NCBI RefSeq assembly: GCF_000176855.2
Contig: NC_015138.1
Span: 4,340,001-4,404,000 of the forward strand
DNA from: Paracidovorax avenae ATCC 19860
GTDB taxonomy: Bacteria; Pseudomonadota; Gammaproteobacteria; Burkholderiales; Burkholderiaceae_C
DNA length: 64,000 nt
Direction of reading: 5' to 3'
In this document: in pieces, positions 16,930-26,400 of the stretch
How positions within the stretch are numbered: position 1 is the stretch's first letter
Layout: every line of letters starts with the position of its first letter
Made by a program: the position numbers and the translations under genes
The notes under the pieces: generated by a model
Database searches by the model: none
What the model saw: the letters and a program-made list of their open reading frames with translations, nothing else
What the model was told of the DNA's origin: nothing

Positions 16930-18246
16930 TCAATCGAGCGCGCGGTTGCGCGATTCCACATCCACCGCCCAGATCGACAGCGCGCCGCCCACCAGCATGG
17001 CGGACAGCACGGCCAAGGCCAGCGTGAAATGCGTGGCCATGATCGGCGCGATGATGGCCGGGGCGAACAGGCCGCCGAAGCGCGCGACGGCACCCGCCAT
17101 GCCCATGCCGCTGGCGCGCAGGTCGGTGGGATAGACCTCGGGGGTGAAGGCGTAGAGCGCCCCCCAGGTGCCCAGCAGCGAGAAGCTCATGAGCAGGGTG
17201 GAGCCGATCACCACGAACGGCGACGAACCCAGGCTGTAAAACATGCAGCCCACCGCGCTGAGCAGCAGGAAGCCGATCAGCGTGGGCTTGCGGCCCCAGC
17301 GCTCCACGCCGTAGGCCGAGAGCGCGAACCCGGGCAGCTGCACCAGGGCCAGCACTACCAGGAAGACCTGGCCGCGCATGAAGGCGAAGCCCTCGCTGCC
17401 GAGCTTCACCGGCAGGTAGACGAAGACGCCGTAGTAGGCGATGGAGATCAGCGCCCAGGCCAGGAACAGCGCCAGGCTGCGGCGGCGCAGTTCCACCGAG
17501 AACAGCGCGAACAGCGACTTGCGCTCCTGCTTCTCGGGCTGCAGCGGCGGGATCGGCGTGGTGTTGCCGTTGACCTTGGCCACGCGCTCGAGCACCTGGC
17601 GCGCCTGGTCGGACTTGCCGTTGCGGTTCAGGTACATGGGCGACTCGGGGATGTAGAACCGCAGCACCACGCCCACCAGCGCCGGAATGCCGGTCACGAA
17701 GAAGATCACGCGCCAGGCATCGTTGCCCCAGGACACGGCCACCAGGGCCAGGATGGCCAGGAAGATGGTGCCCACGGCCCAGAACGATTCCAGCAGCACC
17801 AGCCAGCGCCCGCGGCGGTCGCTGGGCAGGAACTCGGCCATCATGGTGTAGTCCACGGGCAGCGTGCCGCCCACGCCGATGCCGGTGATGAAGCGCAGCA
17901 CCAGCAGCCAGGCGAACTCGGGCGCGAAGGCCGAGGCCACGCCGGCGCAGGCATCGATCACCACCGCCATCATCAGCACCGGGCGGCGCCCGATGCGGTC
18001 GGCCAGGCGGCCGAAGACGAAGGCGCCGATCAGCATGCCGATGAAGAAGAAGGTGCCGGTCTGCAGTGCCTCGGGCACCGTCTTGCCGAAGGTCTTGGCG
18101 ATGGACGGTGCGCTGAAGCCGATGGACAGCACCTGCATGGCGTCGGCCAGCCACACCAGGCCGAAGATCACGAAGAGCCGGTACTGGAACCGGCCGACAC
18201 CCGCTGTCTGGATGCCTTTTTCCACCGAAACGAATGAAGATGACAT
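16930..18246 (-). CDS. MFS transporter, probable nicotinate uptake
   Basis: A 438-residue major facilitator protein with 12 predicted membrane segments. Family motif A after segment 2 reads GRLADRIGRRPVLM, and the segment 4-5 block GGTLPVDYTMMAEFLPSDRR resembles the NiaP/SV2-like metabolite:H+ symporters. NiaP proteins carry niacin, and P. putida nic clusters encode a nicotinate MFS carrier, so uptake of nicotinate is the likely role. The start MSSSFVSVEKG at 18246 is preceded by CAGGAGTTCCC, a good ribosome site. A 213-bp gap with an 11-bp inverted repeat separates it from the cytochrome subunit gene upstream, so it may have its own promoter. Confidence 0.8.
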   Translation of the reverse strand: MSSSFVSVEKGIQTAGVGRFQYRLFVIFGLVWLADAMQVLSIGFSAPSIAKTFGKTVPEALQTGTFFFIGMLIGAFVFGRLADRIGRRPVLMMAVVIDACAGVASAFAPEFAWLLVLRFITGIGVGGTLPVDYTMMAEFLPSDRRGRWLVLLESFWAVGTIFLAILALVAVSWGNDAWRVIFFVTGIPALVGVVLRFYIPESPMYLNRNGKSDQARQVLERVAKVNGNTTPIPPLQPEKQERKSLFALFSVELRRRSLALFLAWALISIAYYGVFVYLPVKLGSEGFAFMRGQVFLVVLALVQLPGFALSAYGVERWGRKPTLIGFLLLSAVGCMFYSLGSSPFVVIGSTLLMSFSLLGTWGALYAFTPEVYPTDLRASGMGMAGAVARFGGLFAPAIIAPIMATHFTLALAVLSAMLVGGALSIWAVDVESRNRALD

Positions 18247-18342
18247 GGGAACTCCTGTGGTCGTCACCGCTAGCTGTTGATATGCCCCTTCCGCCAGGCC
18301 GCGCCGCCGTGCCGGCACGCGCCCTGCCAGAAAACCCCTGGT

Positions 18343-18436
18343 GCGATCGGCCCTTCCTGCGCCACCCGGAGGGGCCGATCGCGAAAAACCTTCCTCCCGC
18401 TTTTCCTCTTCTTGTCCGCGGCTCCGCATGCCGCGG
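18343..18436 (-). promoter_or_regulatory. Inverted repeats between the nic cytochrome subunit and the transporter
   Basis: Two stem-loops lie in the 213-bp gap. The larger pairs GCGATCGGCCC (18343-18353) with GGGCCGATCGC (18372-18382), a perfect 11-bp stem with an 18-nt loop. The smaller pairs CCGCGGC (18416-18422) with GCCGCGG (18430-18436). Neither is followed by a clean U-run on the leftward strand, though a TTTT lies about 8 nt past the large stem. They could end the nicC-A-B message, protect it, or serve as an operator for the transporter. I cannot decide which. Confidence 0.5.
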
Positions 18437-18459
18437 CCCGCGCTTGCCGGGTCATGTGG

Positions 18460-21399
18460 TCATGGCGCACCCGCATGCGCCGCGGCACGCAGCCGGCGGA
18501 CCGTGTCCGTGTCCTGCGGCCACGCTTTCTCCCCGGGTGCGAAGCGGGCGCGCAGGTAGCCGAGCAGGTCGGCGATCTGCCGGTCGTCCAGGCTGTCTCC
18601 GAAGCCGGGCATGTAGCCCAGGGCGTCGTTGGCTGGTTGCTGTATGCCGTGGAGGATGACCTGGACCAGGTTGTCCGGCGTGGCGGCATGCAGGTTGGTG
18701 TTGAGGCCCAGCTGCGGCTTCGCGCCGAACAGGGTCGGGCCGCTGCCGGCCTCGTGGCAGACGGCGCAGGCGTTCTGGTAGATGCGCTCGCCGCTGGCGT
18801 GGCGGTCCAGGGTGCGTACGGGCGCCGCCACCTCTGTGGCCGGGGTGGAGGCCGGCACGGTGACCGGTGCAGGATGCGCGGCCGGGGCGGCCTGCGGCGC
18901 GCGTCCGGGCAGTTCCAGCAGGTAGGTGGCGATGGCGCGCACGTCGGTATCGGGCAGTTCGGCCAGTCCGTGGATCACGGGGGCCATGGGGCCGGCGGCC
19001 ACGCCGTGGCGCGCGGAGAAGCCCGTGCGCAGGTACTGGTAGAGCGATTCGCGGCTCCAGGGCCGGGGGCCGTCGGCCAGGCGGTTGAGCGCGGGCGCGC
19101 TCCAGCCCTCGGCCTCGCCGCCGCCCAGGTAGTGGATGCCGCCCTTCTCCGCGCCCAGCGCGTTGCGCGGGGAATGGCAGGCCGCGCAGTGGCCCGCGCC
19201 TTCCACGAGGTAGGCGCCCCGGTTCCATTCGGCGCTGCGGGTCGGATCGGCACGGAAGGGCGTGGCGTCGTGGAACAGCAGGTTCCACCCGGCCATGGCA
19301 GGGCGCAGGCTGTAGGGAAAGGCCAATTGCGTCTCGGGCGCCCGGGCCTGCACGGCGGGCCGGGACATCAGGTAGCCGTAGAGCGCCTGCAGGTCGCCGT
19401 CGCTGAGCCTGGCGAAAGCCGTGTAAGGGAAAGCCGGATAGAGCTGGCGGCCGTCCTGGTGGATGCCCTGGCGCATCGCGCGCTCGAAGGCCGCATACGA
19501 CCAGCGGCCGATGCCGGTCTCCGTGTCGGGCGTGATGTTGGTCGAATAGATGGTGCCGAACGGCGTCTCCAGGCCCAGGCCGCCCGCGTTCGGGGCGCCG
19601 CCGGGCGCGGTGTGGCAGACGACGCAGTCGCCGGCCGCCGCGACCAGGCGGCCGCGCTCGATGGCCTGCGGCGAGTACAGCGACGCATCGGGCCCGTCGG
19701 TGAGCGGCAGCGCCGGCTTTAGTGGCCACGCCATGGCGGCCAGGCCCGCGATGCCCGCGGCACCGGCCGCGAGCCAGCCCAGGCCGCGGCGCAGCGTGCT
19801 GCGCTCCGGCTGTCCGCCCGCACCCGCTTCGCCGGACAGCGCGAGGCGCAGCGGCTCGGTCTGGAACGGCACTTCGCGCAGGCGCACGCCCGTGGCATGG
19901 CGGATGGCGTTGGCGATCGCGGCGGCGGCGGGCAAGGTGGCCACGCCGTCCAGGTCCAGTTGGCCATGCCGGACGAGGGCCTTTTCGCCCGGCCCTCCCG
20001 CCTGGAGTTCACCGCCCGCGGCCGGAGCCTCTTCGGTGGAGGCCGGGCTGTTCCATGTGTCGAAGGCGGCCGGTGCGCCCAGCAGCCGGCGTGCGCTGGC
20101 CAGCCACCGCGCATCGTGCTCCACGGTATGCGCGTGCACGCTGGCGCCCTGCGCTGCCTGCAGGTGCTGGCTGTCGTGGCCCGCGGCGACGCGGGTCACT
20201 TCGATCTCGCCGGTCTGCGGATGCACGGCCACTTCGGCCACCCAGGCGCTCCAGACCACGCGGTCCCGGCCTTCGGTATCCAGGCTCTGCATGCAGGCGG
20301 CCGCGAAGCCCCGGCCGTGGAGGCGGCCATCCGCCTCCTGCCCGTCCCCGGGCCACGGCGCGCTCTGCGCCACGCGCGTGGCCAGGTCGCGCGCCGGGCC
20401 TTCGGGCAGGTGCCGCAGGCGCCAGTCCAGCGGATCCTGCCCCTGCTCCAGCGCCTGTTCGTGCCACAGGCTTTCGCTGGCGAACACCTGCGCGGCATTG
20501 AGATCGTCCACCCCGGCCTGCGACAGGTGGCGTGCATGCCGCCCGCCCTGCACGGTGCCGGCGTGCTGCACGCCGGGCAGGGCCGCAGCGCGAGCCGCAT
20601 CGGACTGGCCCAGCAGGCGGGCGCAGCTGGGCCGCACGGCCCAGGGCAGCGGTGAGGAAAAGACAAAGGGGGCTGGCGCTTGCCCTGCGCCTTGGGCCTG
20701 CCGCAACGCGGTGCCTGCGCCGGCGCCGGTGACCATGGAGGGCCGGACTTCGGGTTGCAGTGCCAGCGCGCACGGCTCGCAGCCCACCCCGCACGTCACG
20801 CTGACGGGCCGGGCCACGGCCCGGGACAGCAGCGCCGCATCGGCCGCCGCGTCCATCAATGCCAGCGCGGGCGGCGCAGCGCCGTCCAGCACGAACAGTC
20901 GCACGGCCTGCACGGGCAGTTGCAGCAGCGCTGCGATCTCGCTGGCGACCAGGGCCTGGACATCCGGCGCGCAACGGGGCAGCCACAGGCTGGCATGGTC
21001 GCCCATGCACCAGGCGATGGCGCGCGCGCCGGCAGGCACGTCGGTGCGGGGCGGGTTCCAGACGAACGCATCGCCCACCGGGGCACCGGGCAGCGGCTCA
21101 TGCGCACCGCCACCGGCATCCATCCCGCGCCAGACCGGCGCCAGGGCCACGGCCGCCTGCTGCGCATGGACCGGTGCCATGGCGACCACGCCCAGGAAGT
21201 TTCCGCTGCGCACCGCCGCGACGACGCCGGCCATGGCACGCGCATCGTCCAGCCGGGCATCGGCCAGTACATCGCCCTGGTAGCGCAGCCCGTCCCAGCC
21301 CATGCGGTCGGGCCGCACGGCCAGCCCGTGCAGGAGATCCGCGGGCACGCCCGGCACATCCGTGACAGGGGGCGCGATGGAACGGACGGGCAGGCTCAT
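18460..21399 (-). CDS. nicB: Nicotinate dehydrogenase cytochrome subunit: shortened molybdopterin-like domain fused to triheme cytochrome c
   Basis: A 979-residue protein. Residues 1-530 resemble the second part of the xanthine-dehydrogenase-family molybdopterin subunit: an early DLLHGLAVRP corresponds to the HGRVVRPP block, GNFLGVVA follows, and GGPGEKAL near residue 470 aligns with the GxGE segment holding the catalytic glutamate. The first roughly 230 residues of the family (the FNGHVDLGTG region) are missing and the rest is divergent. A hydrophobic helix (about 546-570) leads into three cytochrome c motifs: CVVCH (about 591), CAACH (about 736) and CAVCH (about 876). P. putida NicB is a full-length fusion of about 1187 residues. 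Here the intact molybdopterin subunit is the separate gene at 27089, so this protein probably serves mainly in electron transfer to the respiratory chain. Its start overlaps the nicA stop by 4 nt. Confidence 0.85.
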   Translation of the reverse strand: MSLPVRSIAPPVTDVPGVPADLLHGLAVRPDRMGWDGLRYQGDVLADARLDDARAMAGVVAAVRSGNFLGVVAMAPVHAQQAAVALAPVWRGMDAGGGAHEPLPGAPVGDAFVWNPPRTDVPAGARAIAWCMGDHASLWLPRCAPDVQALVASEIAALLQLPVQAVRLFVLDGAAPPALALMDAAADAALLSRAVARPVSVTCGVGCEPCALALQPEVRPSMVTGAGAGTALRQAQGAGQAPAPFVFSSPLPWAVRPSCARLLGQSDAARAAALPGVQHAGTVQGGRHARHLSQAGVDDLNAAQVFASESLWHEQALEQGQDPLDWRLRHLPEGPARDLATRVAQSAPWPGDGQEADGRLHGRGFAAACMQSLDTEGRDRVVWSAWVAEVAVHPQTGEIEVTRVAAGHDSQHLQAAQGASVHAHTVEHDARWLASARRLLGAPAAFDTWNSPASTEEAPAAGGELQAGGPGEKALVRHGQLDLDGVATLPAAAAIANAIRHATGVRLREVPFQTEPLRLALSGEAGAGGQPERSTLRRGLGWLAAGAAGIAGLAAMAWPLKPALPLTDGPDASLYSPQAIERGRLVAAAGDCVVCHTAPGGAPNAGGLGLETPFGTIYSTNITPDTETGIGRWSYAAFERAMRQGIHQDGRQLYPAFPYTAFARLSDGDLQALYGYLMSRPAVQARAPETQLAFPYSLRPAMAGWNLLFHDATPFRADPTRSAEWNRGAYLVEGAGHCAACHSPRNALGAEKGGIHYLGGGEAEGWSAPALNRLADGPRPWSRESLYQYLRTGFSARHGVAAGPMAPVIHGLAELPDTDVRAIATYLLELPGRAPQAAPAAHPAPVTVPASTPATEVAAPVRTLDRHASGERIYQNACAVCHEAGSGPTLFGAKPQLGLNTNLHAATPDNLVQVILHGIQQPANDALGYMPGFGDSLDDRQIADLLGYLRARFAPGEKAWPQDTDTVRRLRAAAHAGAP

Positions 21400-21938
21400 G
21401 GACGCACTCCCGCATCGTCCGCCAGTCCATCCACGCCCGTGCCGCCCGCACGCAGTTGCGCGGCGCGCAGCGCGGCCTGCAGGATCTCGACATGCGTGCC
21501 GCAGCGGCAGAGGTTGTGGTGCAGCTCGCTGCGCACCTCCTGCTCCGAGGGATGGGGATTGCGGCGCAGCAGGGCCTCGACGGTCATGACCATGCCGTTG
21601 AGGCAATAGCCGCACTGGGCCGCCTGGCAGTCGATGAAGGCCTGCTGCGTGGGCCCCGGGCATGCGCGCGAGCCGAGCCCTTCGAGCGTGGTCACCTCGC
21701 GGCCCACGGCGGCCTGCACGGGGATCACGCAGGAGCGCGCGGCCACACCGTCGATCAGCACCGTGCAGGCACCGCACTCGCCCAGGCCGCAGCCGTACTT
21801 CGGGCCATTGAGCTCCAGGTCGTTGCGCAGCACGTGCAGCAGCGCCGTGCCGGGCGCGGCGGGCACGTCGCAGGCGCGGCCGTTGACCCTCAGCCGGAGG
21901 CCGGGGGCCGTGCTGCTGGATTGGAGGGGATGTCCCAT
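21396..21938 (-). CDS. nicA: Nicotinate dehydrogenase [2Fe-2S] subunit NicA
   Basis: A 180-residue iron-sulfur protein of the molybdenum hydroxylase family. The plant-ferredoxin-type cluster is bound by Cys50, Cys55, Cys58 and Cys70 (CGLGECGAC...C); the second cluster by Cys109, Cys112, Cys144 and Cys146 (CGYC...CRC). These pass electrons from the molybdenum centre to the cytochrome subunit during hydroxylation of nicotinate to 6-hydroxynicotinate. The N-terminal 10 residues are not conserved. The gene lies 30 bp downstream of nicC and overlaps the cytochrome subunit gene (ATGA). A C-terminal Gly/Ala/Asp extension beyond the usual 155-160 residues is a minor oddity. Confidence 0.93.
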   Translation of the reverse strand: MGHPLQSSSTAPGLRLRVNGRACDVPAAPGTALLHVLRNDLELNGPKYGCGLGECGACTVLIDGVAARSCVIPVQAAVGREVTTLEGLGSRACPGPTQQAFIDCQAAQCGYCLNGMVMTVEALLRRNPHPSEQEVRSELHHNLCRCGTHVEILQAALRAAQLRAGGTGVDGLADDAGVRP

Positions 21939-21968
21939 GGAAAGCGTTTCGGCGGCGGCAGGGGAGTA

Positions 21969-23204
<1,236 letters not shown>

Positions 23205-23257
23205 CTATCCATGCCATGCAGGAAAACCAGCCAAATCAGGTGTATGCACTCTATTGC

Positions 23258-23271
23258 TTGAGTCACATCAA
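23258..23271. promoter_or_regulatory. FNR/ANR-like box
   Basis: TTGAG-TCAC-ATCAA matches the FNR/ANR consensus TTGATNNNNATCAA at 9 of 10 defined positions. Its centre is about 138 bp from the nicC start, which would suit activation of a leftward promoter with a leader of about 100 nt. This is a match to a known consensus only. Confidence 0.4.
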
Positions 23272-23315
23272 GTGCACCACGGCGTGCAAGGATAAGCCTG
23301 CCATTGCATTTTTTG

Positions 23316-23330
23316 GTGCAATTCATGCAC
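23316..23330. promoter_or_regulatory. Candidate NicR operator palindrome
   Basis: GTGCA-ATTCA-TGCAC is a perfect 5-bp inverted repeat with a 5-bp spacer. Single half-sites lie around it at 23244, 23272 and 23338, and an ATGCAC recurs at 25277-25282, 33 bp before nicX. A motif shared by both nic promoter regions points to a common regulator, most likely the MarR protein at 16385. Confidence 0.45.
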
Positions 23331-23408
23331 AACATAGGTGCAAACCCCGATGAAATTGCCGTTTGCCAGAAGGCACGGGTTTTGCAAAAATGAAGCGTAC
23401 ACACCCAT

Positions 23409-23422
23409 CTGATCTTTATCAA
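23409..23422. promoter_or_regulatory. Second FNR/ANR-like box
   Basis: CTGAT-CTTT-ATCAA matches TTGATNNNNATCAA at 9 of 10 positions. The centre is only about 33 bp before the nicE start codon, too close for a classical activator site at -41.5 of nicE, so if real it would more likely repress nicE. Confidence 0.35.
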
Positions 23423-23448
23423 ACGCGCATTGCGCGACAAGGCACGCC

Positions 23449-24228
23449 ATGACCCAGACATACCGCATCGGCCAGATCGTCCCCAGCTCCAACACCACGA
23501 TGGAGACCGAGGTGCCCGCCATGCTGCAGGCCCATTCCACGCTGCGTCCGCAGGACCGCTTCACTTTCCACTCCAGCCGCATGCGCATGAAGAAAGTGCA
23601 GAAGGAAGAGCTGGCCGCCATGGATGCCGAGAGCGACCGCTGCGCGCTGGAGCTGAGCGATGCGCGCGTGGACGTGCTGGGCTATGCCTGCCTCGTGGCC
23701 ATCATGGCGATGGGCAAGGGCTACCACCGCGTGTCCCAGCAGCGCCTGACGGAACGCACGGCCAGCAACGGTGCCACGGCCCCGGTCATCACCAGCGCGG
23801 GCGCACTGGTCGACGCGCTGAAAGTGATGGGCGCGAAGAGGATCGCCCTGGTGGCGCCCTACATGATTCCGCTCACCCAGCTGGTGATGGACTACATCGC
23901 CGCCGAGGGCTTCGAGATCGTCGATTGGCGCGCGCTGGAGATTCCCGACAACCTCGAGGTGGGCCGCCACGATCCCGCCAGGCTGCCCGGCATCGTCGCC
24001 GGCATGGATTACGCCGATGCCGACGTGATCGTGCTGTCGGCCTGCGTGCAGATGCCCTCGCTGCCCGCGGTCGCGCAGGTGGAAGCGGCCACGGGCAAGC
24101 CCGTGCTCACGGCCTCCATCGCCACGACCTATGCCATCCTGAAGGAACTGGGCCTGGACCCGGTGGTGCCGGGTGCGGGTGCGCTGCTGTCGGGCGCCTA
24201 TCCGTACGACACGGCCGCCAAGGCCTGA
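23449..24228 (+). CDS. nicE: Maleate cis-trans isomerase NicE
   Basis: A 259-residue Asp/Glu-racemase-superfamily enzyme that converts maleate to fumarate, the last step of the nicotinate pathway. The two catalytic cysteines are Cys81 (in LGYACLVAIM) and Cys199 (in LSACVQMPS); the N-terminal substrate-binding block is IVPSSNTTMETE. Length is normal for the family (about 250). It heads the rightward arm, directly after the divergent promoter. P. putida carries the same gene within its nic cluster. Confidence 0.94.
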   Translation: MTQTYRIGQIVPSSNTTMETEVPAMLQAHSTLRPQDRFTFHSSRMRMKKVQKEELAAMDAESDRCALELSDARVDVLGYACLVAIMAMGKGYHRVSQQRLTERTASNGATAPVITSAGALVDALKVMGAKRIALVAPYMIPLTQLVMDYIAAEGFEIVDWRALEIPDNLEVGRHDPARLPGIVAGMDYADADVIVLSACVQMPSLPAVAQVEAATGKPVLTASIATTYAILKELGLDPVVPGAGALLSGAYPYDTAAKA

Positions 24229-24238
24229 GGAGCATTCC

Positions 24239-25075
24239 ATGAGCGACCACGCCAGCACCTTCCGCTACGGCGGCCACGTCCATGCCAATGGCATCCGCCA
24301 GCATTACCTGCGCTATGGCGGCGCCGAGGGCGAGCGCACAGGGCGCGATGCCGTCATCCTGATCCCCGGCATCACCAGCCCCGCGGTGACCTGGGGCTTC
24401 GTCGCCGAGCACTTGGGCCGCCAGTTCGACACCTACGTGCTGGACGTGCGCGGGCGCGGCCTCTCCTCTTCCGGCCCGGGCCTGGACTATGGCCTCGACG
24501 CGCAGGCCGCCGACGTGGTTGCGCTGGCGCAGGCACTGGGCCTGCAGCGCTGGGCCCTGGTCGGCCACTCCATGGGCGGGCGCATCGCGGTGCGCGCGGC
24601 CCGCAACCAGCCGGCCGGGCTCACGCGCCTGGTCATCGTTGATCCGCCCGTCTCCGGCCCCGGCCGCCGCGCCTACCCGGCCGCCCTGCCCTGGTACGTG
24701 GACTCCATCCGCCAGGCCACGCAGGGCATGGATGCCGAAGCCATGCGCGCGTTCTGCCCCACCTGGACGGAGGAGCAGCGCCAGTTGCGCGCGCAGTGGC
24801 TGCACACCTGCCACGAGCCTGCCATCGTGCAGAGCTTCGAGGACTTCGGCCGCGACGACATCCATGCCGACCTGCCACGCATCGCGCAGCCGCTGCTGCT
24901 TGTCACCGCCGAGCGCGGCGACGTGGTGCGCGACGCGGACGTGGCCGAGTGGCAGGGCCTCGCGCCCCAGACGCGGCACGTGCGCGTGCCCGGCGCCGGG
25001 CACATGATCCCGTGGGACAACGAGGCCGGTTTCTACGAAGCGCTCGGCGACTTCCTCGGCGCCAAGGTGGGATGA
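24239..25075 (+). CDS. nicD: N-formylmaleamate deformylase NicD
   Basis: A 278-residue alpha/beta-hydrolase that releases formate from N-formylmaleamate to give maleamate. The nucleophile elbow is GHSMGG with Ser111; Asp135 (VIVDPP) and His255 (GAGHM) complete the triad. These lie exactly 10 positions after the Ser101/Asp125/His245 triad reported for P. putida NicD, so all three fit with one N-terminal shift. An upstream GAGGAG 7 nt from the ATG supports this start. The gap to nicE is 10 bp, so the two are co-transcribed. Confidence 0.94.
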   Translation: MSDHASTFRYGGHVHANGIRQHYLRYGGAEGERTGRDAVILIPGITSPAVTWGFVAEHLGRQFDTYVLDVRGRGLSSSGPGLDYGLDAQAADVVALAQALGLQRWALVGHSMGGRIAVRAARNQPAGLTRLVIVDPPVSGPGRRAYPAALPWYVDSIRQATQGMDAEAMRAFCPTWTEEQRQLRAQWLHTCHEPAIVQSFEDFGRDDIHADLPRIAQPLLLVTAERGDVVRDADVAEWQGLAPQTRHVRVPGAGHMIPWDNEAGFYEALGDFLGAKVG

Positions 25076-25079
25076 GACG

Positions 25080-25211
25080 ACACCCCCCTGAGCGGCTGCG
25101 CCGCTTCCCCCCGCTCTCGCCATGCTGCGCATGTCGGGCAGGGGGACGACGCCAGCGGCCGGGCGAAGCCCGTTCCGCGGCGTCTGCTGGCATGGCCTGC
25201 TCCGCGGCCAT
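25080..25211. repeat. Comamonadaceae-type intergenic palindromic element
   Basis: The 239-bp gap between nicD and nicX holds a GC-rich element beginning CACCCCCCTGAGCGGC. Hairpins include AGCGGC-tgc-GCCGCT (25091-25105) and ATGGCC...GGCCAT (25192-25197 with 25206-25211). From memory, very similar text (CCCCTGAG...CTTCCCCC...GGGGGACGACGCC) is dispersed between genes in Acidovorax and relatives. Only one copy is in this window, so the repeat status is from prior knowledge. It may act as a transcript stabiliser or partial terminator. Confidence 0.55.
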
Positions 25212-25276
25212 CGGACGGGTGACTCCGCGCCGGCTTCATGAGCTGCCGGTGGCGCGAAACGCCATGGATAACTGAA

Positions 25277-25282
25277 ATGCAC
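25277..25282. promoter_or_regulatory. ATGCAC half-site before nicX
   Basis: The hexamer ATGCAC, shared with the nicC/nicE promoter region, lies 33 bp before nicX in an AT-richer stretch (GATAACTGAAATGCAC). It may mark a separate, NicR-controlled nicX promoter; P. putida nicX also has its own promoter. Confidence 0.35.
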
Positions 25283-25314
25283 TTTTTCTACTACCGCACG
25301 CCAAGGAGCCCCGC

Positions 25315-26400
25315 ATGTCCGTCAGCGACAACGATCTGATCCACGCCTGGAAGCAGGTGCTCACGCTGTCCCGGCTCGAGCCCGGCCAGACCGTCACCGT
25401 GCTCACGGGTGCCGACACGCATCCGCAGACGCTGCGCTGCGCGATCGCGGCCTCCAGCGACCTGGGCGCGCGCGTCAACCGGCTGGACCTGCCGCCCGTC
25501 AACGCCGAGAAATCGCTCAGCCGCGATTCGCTGGCCTACCTGGGCACGACGCCTTTGACCGGCAACCCCGCCGCCATCGCCGCGCTCAAGGCCAGCGATC
25601 TCGTGCTCGATCTCATGACCCTGCTGTTCTCGCCCGAGCAGCACGAGATCCTGCAGACCGGCACCAAGATCCTGCTGGCCGTGGAGCCGCCCGAGGTGCT
25701 GTGCCGCCTGGTGCCCACCGAGGCCGACCGCGCGCGCGTGCAGGCCGCGTCGAAGCGCATCGAGACGGCCAGGCAGATGCACATCACCTCCGCTGCCGGC
25801 ACCGACCTGCGCTGCGCCCTGGGCGAGTTCCCCGCCATCTGCGAATACGGCTTCGTGGACGAGCCCGGCCGGTGGGACCACTGGCCCAGCGGCTTCGTGC
25901 TGACCTGGCCCGACGAAGGTGGAAGCCACGGCCGCGTGGTGCTGGACCGCGGCGACATCCTGCTGCCGATGAAGGACTACGTGACCGAGCCGATCGAACT
26001 CACGATCGAGAAGGGCTACGTCACGCGCATCAGCGGCGGCCTGCAGGCCGAGATCCTCCAGGAGTACATGGCCTCGTACGAGGACCCGGAGGCCTATGCC
26101 GTCTCCCACGTCGGCTGGGGCCTGCAGCCCCGCGCCCACTGGTCGATGCTGGCGCACTACAACAAGGAAACCCACATCGGCATGGACGCGCGGGCCTTCG
26201 AGGGCAACTTCCTCTGGTCCATGGGCCCCAACAACGAAGCCGGCGGCAGCCGCACCACCGCCTGCCACATCGACATCCCCATGCGCCACTGCACCGTGGC
26301 GCTGGACGGCACACCCGTGGTGATCGACGGCGTGGTGCAGGACGAACCAGGACTGGCGCGCGCCGCCAGAAAATCCCCGCAAGGCAAGGACACCGCATGA
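25315..26400 (+). CDS. nicX: 2,5-dihydroxypyridine 5,6-dioxygenase NicX
   Basis: A 361-residue Fe(II)-dependent ring-cleavage dioxygenase that opens 2,5-dihydroxypyridine to N-formylmaleamate. The iron ligands known for P. putida NicX, His265, His318 and Asp320, are found at the same residue numbers here (SHVGWG and ACHIDIPM). The fold belongs to the leucine-aminopeptidase-like M29 group rather than to the usual extradiol families. A strong AAGGAG precedes the ATG. The stop overlaps the nicF start by 4 nt (ATGA). Confidence 0.96.
   Translation: MSVSDNDLIHAWKQVLTLSRLEPGQTVTVLTGADTHPQTLRCAIAASSDLGARVNRLDLPPVNAEKSLSRDSLAYLGTTPLTGNPAAIAALKASDLVLDLMTLLFSPEQHEILQTGTKILLAVEPPEVLCRLVPTEADRARVQAASKRIETARQMHITSAAGTDLRCALGEFPAICEYGFVDEPGRWDHWPSGFVLTWPDEGGSHGRVVLDRGDILLPMKDYVTEPIELTIEKGYVTRISGGLQAEILQEYMASYEDPEAYAVSHVGWGLQPRAHWSMLAHYNKETHIGMDARAFEGNFLWSMGPNNEAGGSRTTACHIDIPMRHCTVALDGTPVVIDGVVQDEPGLARAARKSPQGKDTA

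Noticed and set aside
17029..18237. 402-codon frame opposite the MFS transporter
   Set aside because: His/Gln/Glu-rich antisense translation; the minus strand has 12 membrane segments and a ribosome site.
19550..21283. 577-codon plus frame over the nic cytochrome subunit
   Set aside because: Ser/Arg/Pro/Ala-rich shadow; the minus strand encodes three CxxCH motifs.
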